NCBI GenBank assembly: GCA_900322215.1
Contig: ONYW01000009.1
Span: 1 to 43,471, forward strand
DNA from: an uncultured Eubacteriales bacterium
Lineage (GTDB): Bacteria; Bacillota; Clostridia; Christensenellales; CAG-917
Direction of reading: 5' to 3'
Length of the DNA: 43,471 nt
How positions within the stretch are numbered: the first letter of the stretch is position 1; every line of letters starts with the position of its first letter. The notes beneath the pieces were generated by a model, which worked only from the letters and a program-made list of their open reading frames with translations, did no database searches and was not told the DNA's origin. Positions 17,080 to 25,651 of the stretch are shown here, one piece after another. The position numbers and the translations under genes were made by a program.

Positions 17080-19191
17080 ATGGCAAAAAAAACGAAAGAA
17101 AAAGCGGTTGTGCTTGACGAGAACGGCAGACCGCCGCTAAAACTCGACTACGGTCAGACCTTTAAGGTAGGTTTTGCATTCGCAATCATAATGATATTTT
17201 GGACGGCTTACGACTTTGTCGTTCCGCTCCTTTTGGAAAACGCATTCGGTTTGCCGAGTTGGGCGAGAGGTCTCATTATGGGACTTGACAACCTTTTGTC
17301 GCTGTTTATGCTTCCGATTTTCGGCAAGCTCAGCGATAGGGCGCACGGCAAGATAGCGAAGAAGTTCGGAAGACGTACGCCGTTTATCGTTGTCGGCACC
17401 GTCGCGTCCGTACTCCTTATGGTCTTCGTGCCCGTCGCGACGTACGGTCAGCAAAAGAAGGCGAGCGAAGCGCTTGCAAACCATATGACAAACGAGTTCA
17501 ACTTGGAAGCCTCGCTTGGAGAGTGGTATGACGCGGCAGTAAACGGGGAGAAGATCAACGGCGAATCCGCCGCAAACTACTGCGATATTCAATACCTCAA
17601 CCAAAACAAGGACAAATACGAGAGCAAAGGACTCACGCAAAGAGAGTTCTTTGTGGGACTTGCAAAAGCCGAAACCGATGGCTACAAGAAGATGACTTCC
17701 AAAAAGGCGGTGCTGAATATGCTCGGCGCCACGACCTACTACTATGACGGCAACGTCGTAGAGGATTTGAATGCGGTTTGCTCGGATACAGGCGTCACTT
17801 ATCAGGAGATGGTCGACACAAATGCCAACTACAAGGCGTTTGCCGCGAACGGCGTCGAAAACTACAAATCCGACTGGATATTCGTCAACTGCACACGGAC
17901 AAGCAAGGGCGTAACGAGCCTCGTCATCTATATGGTTATTCTTCTCCTCGTCCTCGTCGCAATGACGACGTTCAGAAGCCCGGCTGTCGCGCTTATGCCC
18001 GACGTTACGCCAAAGCCGCTTAGGTCGCAGGGCAACGCTATCATCAACCTTTGCGGAGGCGTGGGCGGTGCTATCGCATTCCTCATCTACACGGTCGCAC
18101 TGTTCAAGCCGACTCTCAGCACGTACATCATAATCTTTGCATCTGTCGGTGCGGGTATGCTCCTGCTCCTTGCAGGCTTCCTTGCCTTCGTTCGCGAGCG
18201 TAAGATGGTTGCAAAATGTCAGGAGATTTGCAAAGAGTACGGCATCGACGACTTCGCGGACGGCGAGAGCGAACACGCCGAGAAGTTTGCCGAAGAACTC
18301 ATCGAAGACTACGAAAACGAAAACAAAGAATCCAAGTCCGCAACGTCTGACAATGTGACTATTGACTCCGAACACGCCGAGTTTGGCAAAGACGGCTATC
18401 CGAACGGCGAGGCGGCGGAACTTATGGACGAGATGCCCGAGCACGTCAAGTTTGCAAAGGAAGTCGTCGAAGGCACAAAGAAAAAGCGTCCTACTCCAAA
18501 GGAGTGGTGGAACGGGAAGACAAAGGAAGAGAGATCGAAACTCGTCTCATTCTGGCTCATTCTCTCGTCAATATTTATGTGGTTTATGGGCTATAACGCG
18601 GTTTCATCCAACTTGTCCGTGTACACGACAAAAGGGCTCAACCTGTCGGCGGGTATCGCCTCTATCATCTCCGGCGTCAGCATGGGCGTCAGCGCAATAG
18701 CGTTTATCCCTGTCGGCTATATGGCGGCGAAGATAGGCAGAAAGAAGTCAATTATCATCGGCTACTTCCTCGCGGTCATATCCTTTGTGCTTATTTGCTT
18801 CGCTATCATGCAAGGGCAGGGCGCAACGCTCAAATCCGTCCTCTTTGCACTCTTCTACGTCATAGCGGGCTTTGGACTCATCATCGCAAACGTTAACACG
18901 TTCCCGATGGTTACGGAACTCTCGACTGCGGAAAACGTCGGCGCCTACACCGGCTACTACTACGTTGCAACGATGTCCGCGCAAGCCATCACACCATTTA
19001 TCGCAGGTCTTGTCATGGACTACGTTCAAGACAAATATCTCTTCCTCTACAGCGCGGCGTGTATCGTCATCGCAATAGTGCTTATGGCATTCGTCAAGCA
19101 CGGCGACAGCGTGATCCTCGCAAAGGGACGCAAACTGACAAAAGAGGAGAAACGGCAGATTCGCCTCGACTCCATGGACTCCGCGGACTAA
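17080..19191 (+). CDS. MFS/GPH-type sugar:cation symporter with a large extracellular insert
   Basis: Likely imports a di- or oligosaccharide with a cation. The 703-aa protein resembles GPH/SUT-like carriers: FGRRTPFIVVGTVAS after TM2, LMPDVTPKPLRSQGNAIINL in the first half, and YMAAKIGRKKSIIIGYFLA in the second. About twelve membrane segments are visible. Two features are odd. About 155 residues (124-278) are inserted between TM3 and TM4, on the outside if the N-terminus is cytoplasmic, and include several Cys. The central cytoplasmic loop (about 395-485) is long and acidic. ATG 17080 is chosen for the ribosome site GGGGGAGAAATT; an upstream in-frame extension runs through the leader repeats. 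The stop TAA starts element A6. Confidence 0.85.
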   Translation: MAKKTKEKAVVLDENGRPPLKLDYGQTFKVGFAFAIIMIFWTAYDFVVPLLLENAFGLPSWARGLIMGLDNLLSLFMLPIFGKLSDRAHGKIAKKFGRRTPFIVVGTVASVLLMVFVPVATYGQQKKASEALANHMTNEFNLEASLGEWYDAAVNGEKINGESAANYCDIQYLNQNKDKYESKGLTQREFFVGLAKAETDGYKKMTSKKAVLNMLGATTYYYDGNVVEDLNAVCSDTGVTYQEMVDTNANYKAFAANGVENYKSDWIFVNCTRTSKGVTSLVIYMVILLLVLVAMTTFRSPAVALMPDVTPKPLRSQGNAIINLCGGVGGAIAFLIYTVALFKPTLSTYIIIFASVGAGMLLLLAGFLAFVRERKMVAKCQEICKEYGIDDFADGESEHAEKFAEELIEDYENENKESKSATSDNVTIDSEHAEFGKDGYPNGEAAELMDEMPEHVKFAKEVVEGTKKKRPTPKEWWNGKTKEERSKLVSFWLILSSIFMWFMGYNAVSSNLSVYTTKGLNLSAGIASIISGVSMGVSAIAFIPVGYMAAKIGRKKSIIIGYFLAVISFVLICFAIMQGQGATLKSVLFALFYVIAGFGLIIANVNTFPMVTELSTAENVGAYTGYYYVATMSAQAITPFIAGLVMDYVQDKYLFLYSAACIVIAIVLMAFVKHGDSVILAKGRKLTKEEKRQIRLDSMDSAD

Positions 19192-19312
19192 AACCGCATT
19201 ATTTGGCGAATAACGTCGTCAACTAAAAAAATACACACCGTCATGCACATGAGTACATTAGGCGGTGTGATTTTTTTGTTTTTTTGCTCTTCATCTAAAC
19301 TGAGCGGTTTTA
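19189..19312 (+). repeat. Family A structured element, copy A6
   Basis: Arms TAAAACCGCATTATTTGG and CTAAACTGAGCGGTTTTA, with GCGAATAACGTCGTCAAC and GCTCTTCATCT boxes. The inner domain ACACCGTCATGCACATGAGTA...TTAGGCGGTGT followed by a T-rich run is itself terminator-like. The first three bases are the stop of the symporter gene. Confidence 0.8.
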
Positions 19313-19580
19313 GTCGATGGCAGTTCGAAGACGGAATTGGAGTCGCAACGGCGACGACCGCGTGAGTGTGTCTCGAATGCTACTTAGTACGCCTCGACTG
19401 CGAGGCTCCGTTTCTTTTCGCACAAAGAGGCGTGGCATAATGAGGGCACGATACTTTTGAGAGCACCGACGGGTCTGTCCAAAGGTGGTGGGACCCGCTT
19501 GCGGGGTAATCACTTTGGAAAGAACCATACGAAGGAGAAAGGCAACTTCATTGAGGGTTGCACAACGCAACGCCTTTTGG
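19313..19580 (+). repeat. Family B composite repeat, copy B3 (shortened)
   Basis: Directly follows A6. Shares GTTCGAAGACGGAATTGGAG through AAAGAGGCGTGGCATAATGAG with B2 and B4. It then lacks the GCAAGG...CTTGTG module and has instead a local hairpin (CCAAAG...CTTTGG around GGGACCCGCTTGCGGGG). It ends with CCATACGAAGGAGAAAGGCAAC...GTTGC, a pairing variant of the last module. It fills the stretch between the symporter and the convergent SUF genes; I see no gene there. Confidence 0.8.
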
Positions 19581-19598
19581 AAGATTATAAACGCTAAT

Positions 19599-20525
19599 CT
19601 ATCTCAAAAAACCGTTGACGATTTGTTCTTCGGCTTCTTGTTCGGTGAGACCGAGAGTCATGAGTTTGACAAGTTGTTCGCCGGCGATTTTGCCGATAGC
19701 CGCTTCGTGGACGAGGGAAGCGTCAACGTTGTTGGCTTCAAGCCCCGGGACGGCGAGGATTTTGCCGTTGTCCATGATGATAGAGTCGCACTCCGTGTGT
19801 CCGCTGCACTCGGCGTTGCCGATGATCTTGGCGTCGAACTTTTGATATGAGTTGTCCTTGGCGACCGACCTTGACACGACGTCTGCGCTCGAGCCGTTGC
19901 CATTCAGTTCTACCACGTAGGTGCTGACGGCGTTTTGACTGTCGTGAGTCATGAGTCTTTCGCGAACGACGAGTTTCGCTCCTGCTTTCAGGGTGGCGAC
20001 GGTCTTTCTGACCGTGTCGTCCACGCCCTTTATTTGCACCATCTCCATTTCGACGGAGGAGTCCTCGTCCTGATACACCTCGGTGACCGGGTTGAGAATA
20101 CGCTTGCCTGCGCCCGAGCCTGAGCCGTAGTGCTTTTCGACGTATCTGACGTGCGCGCCTTTTTCGACAAAGAAGCGGTGAATGCCGTCGTGTTCGGAGT
20201 CCTGTCCTCCGCAGTTGTCGATACCACAACCCGCGACAATAAGCACGTCCGCGCCCTCGCCGACGTAGAAATCGTTGTAGACGGTCTCTTTGAGTCCGCT
20301 CTTCGTCATGATGACGGGGATATGCACGCTCTCGTTTTTCGTGCCCGGCTTGATTTTTATGTCAAGCCCGCTCACGTCGGTTTTTGAGATAATCTCGATA
20401 TTTTCCGTAGAGCGACGACCTGCCGACTCGCTGTTTGAACGAATATTGTATGCTCCCTCGGGAATCTTGTGAAGATCCGCAACTTCGCGGAGCATTTGCA
20501 TTTGAAGATCGCTTAGTCCTTGCAT
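19599..20525 (-). CDS. SufB/SufD-family Fe-S scaffold (minimal SmsB-like)
   Basis: Scaffold on which Fe-S clusters are built with its partner ATPase. The 308-aa protein is much shorter than SufB and covers the SufBD core beta-helix. It keeps HTECDSIIMDN, aligning with the cluster-site Cys region of SufB, and ANNVDASLVHEAAIGKI with the conserved Glu. ATG 20525 is preferred over ATG 20531 because GGAGG abuts the first ATG and gives correct spacing only to the second. The gene overlaps the end of the SufC gene, so translation is coupled. No SufS, SufU or SufD is adjacent, matching the two-gene SMS (SUF-like minimal system) described for anaerobes. Confidence 0.88.
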   Translation of the reverse strand: MQGLSDLQMQMLREVADLHKIPEGAYNIRSNSESAGRRSTENIEIISKTDVSGLDIKIKPGTKNESVHIPVIMTKSGLKETVYNDFYVGEGADVLIVAGCGIDNCGGQDSEHDGIHRFFVEKGAHVRYVEKHYGSGSGAGKRILNPVTEVYQDEDSSVEMEMVQIKGVDDTVRKTVATLKAGAKLVVRERLMTHDSQNAVSTYVVELNGNGSSADVVSRSVAKDNSYQKFDAKIIGNAECSGHTECDSIIMDNGKILAVPGLEANNVDASLVHEAAIGKIAGEQLVKLMTLGLTEQEAEEQIVNGFLR

Positions 20526-21265
20526 ACGCATCCTCCTTCATCGTCGGATTGGCAGGCGGGGGAGATCGCCATATTGCCGATGAGCGACGGCAAAATCTCG
20601 TCTCTTGTGCCTTGTTTGTCTATCCTGCCGTTTTTGAGCACGACGATCTCGTCCGCTATGTTCAATATGCGCTCTTGGTGCGAAATGATGATGATAGAAC
20701 GCTCCTGCGAGTCCTTGCGCATCTTTTCGAACACCTTGATGAGATTTTGAAAACTCCACAGATCTATGCCTGCTTCCGGCTCGTCAAACACGGAGAGTTT
20801 TGCATTTCTTGCAATTACGGTTGCGATTTCTATACGCTTTAATTCTCCGCCCGAGAGACTGCTCGTCACTTCGCGGTTGATATATTCTCTCGCGCAAAGC
20901 CCGACAAGAGAGAGGTAGTCGCACGCCTCGCTCACGGACAAGTTTTTGCCAACCGCCATTTTGAGCAGGTCGTACACGCGAATACCCTTAAACTTCACGG
21001 GTTGTTGAAAGGCAAAGGCTATGCCTTTTCTTGCGCGTTCGGTGATAGAAAGTTTTGTGATGTCCTCTCCCAAAAACTCGATACTTCCGCTCGTAGGCTG
21101 TTCTATGCCCGCAATGAGTTTTGCAAGCGTGGATTTTCCGCCTCCGTTCGGTCCTGTTATGACAACGAGTTTGCCCTCAGGCACGGAAAGGGATATGTCC
21201 TTTACTATCTCTTTCTTTTCTACGTCCGAAGAAACTCCGAACGATAAATTGTTAATCTTTAGCAT
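20513..21265 (-). CDS. SufC-like ABC ATPase (minimal SmsC-like)
   Basis: ATPase that drives the SufBD-type scaffold. The 250-aa protein carries Walker A GPNGGGKST (residues 38-46), Q-loop FAFQQPVKFKG, signature SSLSGGELKRIEIA, and Walker B LSVFDEPEAGIDLWSFQ, with the acidic EPEAGIDLW typical of SufC, then ISHQERIL. It ends in an unusual Cys-bearing tail (PACQSDDEGGCVCKD) beyond the usual SufC end. The ribosome site GAGGTG lies before ATG 21265. First gene of a two-gene operon with the scaffold. Confidence 0.92.
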   Translation of the reverse strand: MLKINNLSFGVSSDVEKKEIVKDISLSVPEGKLVVITGPNGGGKSTLAKLIAGIEQPTSGSIEFLGEDITKLSITERARKGIAFAFQQPVKFKGIRVYDLLKMAVGKNLSVSEACDYLSLVGLCAREYINREVTSSLSGGELKRIEIATVIARNAKLSVFDEPEAGIDLWSFQNLIKVFEKMRKDSQERSIIIISHQERILNIADEIVVLKNGRIDKQGTRDEILPSLIGNMAISPACQSDDEGGCVCKD

Positions 21266-21284
21266 AATGCACCTCTAACTTTTT

Positions 21285-21299
21285 AATTGTAACACAATT
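21285..21299 (-). promoter_or_regulatory. Palindrome upstream of the SUF pair, possible operator
   Basis: AATTGT-AAC-ACAATT is a perfect 6-bp inverted repeat 20 bases before the sufC start. On the minus strand it contains TTACAAT, a possible -10 sequence, so a bound protein would block transcription. No known motif is recognised. Confidence 0.35.
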
Positions 21300-21346
21300 A
21301 AAGCGCAAAATCACCTGTTTTTAGTATTTGATTTTATGGATTTAAT

Positions 21347-21378
21347 AAACAAGAGCGCCCAACTGGACGCTCTTGTTT
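21347..21378. terminator. Intrinsic terminator after the WHP-repeat gene
   Basis: AAACAAGAGCG (21347-21357) and CGCTCTTGTTT (21368-21378) form an 11-bp stem with a 10-nt loop. It lies between the stop of the minus-strand gene at 21401 and the SUF operon. Confidence 0.75.
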
Positions 21379-21400
21379 AAAAACTAAAACACTACACGTT

Positions 21401-22060
21401 TTAGCGTTGGTCGTCTGTATCGTCCTTATCGTCTTCGTCAAATTCCACCCTCACAAAGCCGTTGTCAAACGTGTGTTCCGTAGCAGGCTCTTTTTCTGGC
21501 GACGCCGTGCGGAGGCGCTTGTATTTTTGCACCGTGCCTTTCCAGGTGTAGTAGAGAGGAATTGCAAAGAAGACAACCCAACCCGGGTGCCAAGCCTTCA
21601 ACACAAAGCCGAGGACGAGATAGATGCCGACCGTGAGGATAGGGACGAGAATATCAAATATCTTCGACCAACTTGCGCCCTTTATCGCCGCGACGAGCAT
21701 GTAGTAGACGGGGATTGCCACAAACACCGCCCAGTACGGGTGCCAAAGCCCTCCGATGCAACCGAGAGAGAGGTATACCGCGACGGTTATCGGCACGATA
21801 GGGACGAGTTCGGGCGATTTGTGGATTATCGCGCCCATCGTCATATAGTAGATAGGAATGATAAAGAACACGAGCCACGCCGGATGCCACCAGCCGCCGA
21901 GCGCGCCGAGAAGGATAAAAGTCACGATGACAAGCAGCGGCATCGCATCGTTGAGCATCATAATCGGCAGAGGAGTCGCAAGTCGAGCCTTTCTTTGTTC
22001 GTCTCCGAATTTTTTCACTTTGTCTTTTCCGTTTTTGAGTTTCTCGAAAAAGTCTGACAT
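21401..22060 (-). CDS. Membrane protein with three WHPxW repeats
   Basis: No named family recognised. The 219-aa protein contains three consecutive ~50-residue repeats, each a hydrophobic helix, a tight turn WHP(A/Y/G)W at residues 58, 106 and 157, then VF(F/V)xIPxYY and a second helix. The N-terminus is charged and amphipathic; the C-terminal 35 residues are highly acidic (FDEDDKDDTDD). Six membrane segments are predicted by eye. Single copies of such a WHPGW...IP.YY unit are found fused to small regulators in Firmicutes, as I recall; three in a row without another domain is less usual. Ribosome site GGAGATGATTTT supports ATG 22060. Confidence 0.75.
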   Translation of the reverse strand: MSDFFEKLKNGKDKVKKFGDEQRKARLATPLPIMMLNDAMPLLVIVTFILLGALGGWWHPAWLVFFIIPIYYMTMGAIIHKSPELVPIVPITVAVYLSLGCIGGLWHPYWAVFVAIPVYYMLVAAIKGASWSKIFDILVPILTVGIYLVLGFVLKAWHPGWVVFFAIPLYYTWKGTVQKYKRLRTASPEKEPATEHTFDNGFVRVEFDEDDKDDTDDQR

Positions 22061-22174
22061 AAAATCATCTCCTATATATTTGTTTCATTCATTATACTAC
22101 TGTGAGTTTAATATATCAATATTAAAAATTCATTAAAACAACATCCGAGCAGCAAAACGGCGTAATAGACAATA

Positions 22175-22203
22175 TTGACAAGTTGTAACAATAAGTATAA
22201 TAT
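22175..22203 (+). promoter_or_regulatory. Candidate promoter for the LRR lipoprotein
   Basis: TTGACA at 22175-22180, 17 nt, TAATAT at 22198-22203. A TATAAT at 22196 gives only a 15-nt spacer. About 45 bases of leader would precede the ribosome site GGAGAG. Confidence 0.5.
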
Positions 22204-22252
22204 TTATTTATAGTAAACCTAAATAATTTTGTCTATTTACTCGGAGAGAATT

Positions 22253-25200
22253 ATGAAAAACCAAACAAGGCGTTTTGCAAGAGTATTATTGTTGCTGCTT
22301 ATCGTAGCGTTTTTTGCAGTTGCAATGGTTGCTTGTAGCAACGGGGAAACTCCTGAGGCGGAACAAAAACCACAGGAACAGATAGAAGTGTGCAACCACG
22401 TTTACGGCGCGTGGACGGTTGTGACTTCTCCGACTTGCACAAAACGAGGACTTAGGCGTGCCACTTGCAGTTTATGCGGAGATGTCAAAGAAGAGATTTT
22501 GAACGCCGTCGCCCACACTCCGAAAGTCCGCATTGGTCAAAAGCCTACTTGTACGGAAAACGGTTATACGGATGAAACGTATTGCTCATCATGCGGTGAA
22601 ATTTTACATGCTGCGGAAATTTTGTTTGCTGTTGGGCATAGTTTTGAAAATTGGCAGACTATCACTGAGCCTACTTGTGCGGAAAACGGTGTCCGCAGAG
22701 GAACTTGTTCTGTTTGCGGCCAAACGGTCGAGGAAGTTGTTGACGCACTTGGGCACGATTTGATTCATCACAACGGACAGCGCGCAACTTGTACGGAGCC
22801 TGGGTATAATTCCTACGACACTTGCTCACGTTGTGACTACACAACCTATCAAGAGACATCGGTTGCGTTAGGACACATAGTGGTTGTTGATGAAGCGATA
22901 GATGGATGTGTAGAAAATGGCTGGTCAGAGGGAAGTCATTGTTCTCGTTGTGGGGAAGTTCTTGTTGAACGTAGGTCTGTTCCCGGTGTAGGACATAGTT
23001 TTGATATTGTTCTCAATGAGGGACACGAGGCGACGTGTACAAGTGGCGGCTATTCAAGACAGGTGCAATGTAGCAGGTGTTACCATATTGAAGGTGGAGT
23101 GACATCACCTGCTCTTGGACATGATTTTGATGAGAACGAAAAGTGCAGACGTTGCGGAGAGTGGAAAGAATACCCTGATATCAAAATGACACTAAATGGG
23201 AATGAGTATATTGTTGAAAAATATTATGACTATATAGGTGGACAAGAAGCGTTTATCCCTGCGAAGTATCACGGATTGCCTGTGACGGAAATCGGCAAAG
23301 AAGCATTCAAAGGAACAAATATAACAAACGTTCAGTTTTCAAACGTCAAAGTTATTGGGCCAGGTGCTTTTGCATATTGTGCGAATTTGCAAAGTTTGGT
23401 CGTCGGTGAAAAAGTTGAAAGGATAAGCAAAGGCGCTTTTGAGTTCTGCCAAGGTCTCAAAACAATAACTTTGCCAGACAGTTTGACTATTATGGGCGAT
23501 TATGTGTTTGAAAATTGCATAGCGCTGACTTCTTTGACAGTTCCAAAGAACTTGACATATCTTGGTGCGGGTTTGCTGTTTGGTTGTTATGGTATAACCG
23601 AATTGTCCGTTGACGAGGACAACGTTAAATATTTTGCGGACGGGAATTGCATCATAGACTCCGACTCAAATACTCTTATTGCAGGCTGCAAGACGAGCCT
23701 AATACCAAACGGTGTCGAAGTTATAGGCATGGGAGCTTTTCAATACAACCGAGGGCTTACGTCAATCACGATTCCTAATAGTGTGAAAGTGATAGGTCGT
23801 GAGGCATTTTCATTATGTGAAAATCTCGCTGAGGTTTCTTTGGGAGAAGGGTTGAAAAGAATAGAAAGCGCCGCATTTGGTGGCTGTGACAATGTGAAAT
23901 CTATCGTTTTCCCGGAGTCTCTTACGTATATAGGAAGCATTCCAAGCGGCTTGACGTCGGTTTCAATTCCAAATGGCGTTAGGATTTTGAATTGTGGATT
24001 TGGTTCAGAGATAGAAAACGTTTCGTTTAGCGATAACATTGAATCGGTCAGCAATTATACTTTTAGTGGATTTAGCAATCTGCAATATAACATATACGAC
24101 AATGCGAAATATTTAGGCAATACGGAACATCCGTATCTTGTCTTGGTACAAGCAATCGGCAAGGACATCGAAACGTGTGAGATTGCAGACGGGTGTAGGA
24201 TTATATGCAAACTTGCTTTTGCAGGGTGCTCTCAGTTGACGTCTGTGACTATACCAAATACTGTTTTGCAGATAGGTGATGATGCGTTTAATGGATCAAA
24301 ACTCGAGGTGGTATCAATCCCGAGTTCCCTCGTCGATATGAGCGATTTGGCATTTAGCTTTTGCGGCTATATAAAATCATTTGCTGTTGATGAAGACAAT
24401 CCGAATTATTCAAGCCAAGACGGCATAATGTACAACAAGGATAAGACAGCCTTTGTGCAAATACCGGGAGCGCTTGAAGGATCAATCACTATACCTGAGA
24501 GCATCACGTCAATTGAAGGATTTGCTTCGCTTTCAAATCTGACAAACGTTGTATTGTCAAACAATTTACAATTCATAGGCTCTCAACCTTTCTTTCAATG
24601 CCCGAATTTGCAATACAACGAATATGACAATGCTACGTATTTGGGCAGCGCCACAAATCCATACTTGGTTCTTATGCGCGCCAAAGATAAGAATATAACA
24701 AGTTGCGTTGTGCATGAAGACTGCAAGTTCATACGCGGTTGGGCTTTTACGGAGTGCAGTGCTCTTGAAAGTATTTCTGTTCCTGACGGTATCATACAAA
24801 TTTGTGATAGCGCGTTTTCTGAATGTCCAAATTTGCAATACAACGAATATGACAATGCCAAATACTTGGGGAATGAAACAAATCCGTATGTTGTGCTTAT
24901 AGAGGCGACAAGTAAAGACATAACAAGTTGTATGATAAATGAGAATTGTAAAATAATTTATGATTCAGCATTCCAAAATTGCGCCAATTTGACGTCTATT
25001 GCAATGCCAAACGGTGTTGTGCAAATTTGCGAATCGGCATTTAGAGAATGCACAAGTTTAAAGGGTGTTACGTTTGGGAATGGTGTTGTCAGAATTGACA
25101 TGGACGCATTTTATCAATGTGAAGAGTTGCATTCAATTGTAATTCCTAATAGCGTTTTATATTTGGGATCAGACGCGTTTGCTTGGACAGGTTTGACAGC

Positions 25201-25579
25201 GGTTGATATTTCGGACAGCGTTATCATTTGTGGAGCATTTTATGCATGTCAAAAAATGGAAACCCTCACAATCGGATCCGGAATTTTGCAAGTGGGTGGA
25301 TTTGATGCATTGCAATCATTAAAAACCGTTACAATCAAAGATGGTGCAGAGATTATTAACAATCTGTCAGGTGGAGCGATTGAAGAAGTTCGCATTCCGA
25401 GTTCAGTGAAAAAAATTGTAAAAATAGGTTCCTATGCTTTTGGTCAGTATATCAACATTTATTTTGGTGGTACAAAAGAACAATGGTTCGCAATCGAAAA
25501 GAACGACCATTGGGATGAGACGGGAGGAGACAACAGCTATGTGGTTCATTGTACTGACGGAGACGTTGCAAAGATTTGA
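22253..25579 (+). CDS. Giant lipoprotein: six Cys-Cys repeats plus BspA-type leucine-rich repeats
   Basis: Surface-anchored and probably adhesive or ligand-binding; partner unknown. The 1108-aa product starts with a lipoprotein signal (MKNQTRRFARVLLLLL..., lipobox VACS). Residues about 45-320 hold six ~43-residue repeats, each with PTCxxxG...C(S/R)xCG, ending with CRRCGEWKE. The rest is LRR_5/BspA-type repeats (GAFxxCxxLxxxxIPxSVxxIG). Three longer modules NLQYNEYDNAxYLG...NPYxVL...SC interrupt the array. Codon use is AT-richer than its neighbours, hinting at separate origin or recombination. ATG 22253 has a ribosome site (GGAGAGAATT). Similar proteins are common surface proteins of gut Clostridia. 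Confidence 0.85.
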   Translation: MKNQTRRFARVLLLLLIVAFFAVAMVACSNGETPEAEQKPQEQIEVCNHVYGAWTVVTSPTCTKRGLRRATCSLCGDVKEEILNAVAHTPKVRIGQKPTCTENGYTDETYCSSCGEILHAAEILFAVGHSFENWQTITEPTCAENGVRRGTCSVCGQTVEEVVDALGHDLIHHNGQRATCTEPGYNSYDTCSRCDYTTYQETSVALGHIVVVDEAIDGCVENGWSEGSHCSRCGEVLVERRSVPGVGHSFDIVLNEGHEATCTSGGYSRQVQCSRCYHIEGGVTSPALGHDFDENEKCRRCGEWKEYPDIKMTLNGNEYIVEKYYDYIGGQEAFIPAKYHGLPVTEIGKEAFKGTNITNVQFSNVKVIGPGAFAYCANLQSLVVGEKVERISKGAFEFCQGLKTITLPDSLTIMGDYVFENCIALTSLTVPKNLTYLGAGLLFGCYGITELSVDEDNVKYFADGNCIIDSDSNTLIAGCKTSLIPNGVEVIGMGAFQYNRGLTSITIPNSVKVIGREAFSLCENLAEVSLGEGLKRIESAAFGGCDNVKSIVFPESLTYIGSIPSGLTSVSIPNGVRILNCGFGSEIENVSFSDNIESVSNYTFSGFSNLQYNIYDNAKYLGNTEHPYLVLVQAIGKDIETCEIADGCRIICKLAFAGCSQLTSVTIPNTVLQIGDDAFNGSKLEVVSIPSSLVDMSDLAFSFCGYIKSFAVDEDNPNYSSQDGIMYNKDKTAFVQIPGALEGSITIPESITSIEGFASLSNLTNVVLSNNLQFIGSQPFFQCPNLQYNEYDNATYLGSATNPYLVLMRAKDKNITSCVVHEDCKFIRGWAFTECSALESISVPDGIIQICDSAFSECPNLQYNEYDNAKYLGNETNPYVVLIEATSKDITSCMINENCKIIYDSAFQNCANLTSIAMPNGVVQICESAFRECTSLKGVTFGNGVVRIDMDAFYQCEELHSIVIPNSVLYLGSDAFAWTGLTAVDISDSVIICGAFYACQKMETLTIGSGILQVGGFDALQSLKTVTIKDGAEIINNLSGGAIEEVRIPSSVKKIVKIGSYAFGQYINIYFGGTKEQWFAIEKNDHWDETGGDNSYVVHCTDGDVAKI

Positions 25580-25605
25580 GTGATGAACCTGCGGTCGAAA
25601 AGACA

Positions 25606-25636
25606 AAAAAAGAACTCTCGATTGAGAGTTCTTTTT
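25606..25636. terminator. Bidirectional intrinsic terminator
   Basis: AAAAAGAACTCTC-GATT-GAGAGTTCTTTTT, a near-perfect stem between the convergent lipoprotein and phosphoglucomutase genes. Confidence 0.9.
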
Positions 25637-25651
25637 GTATGGGTTGAAGTT

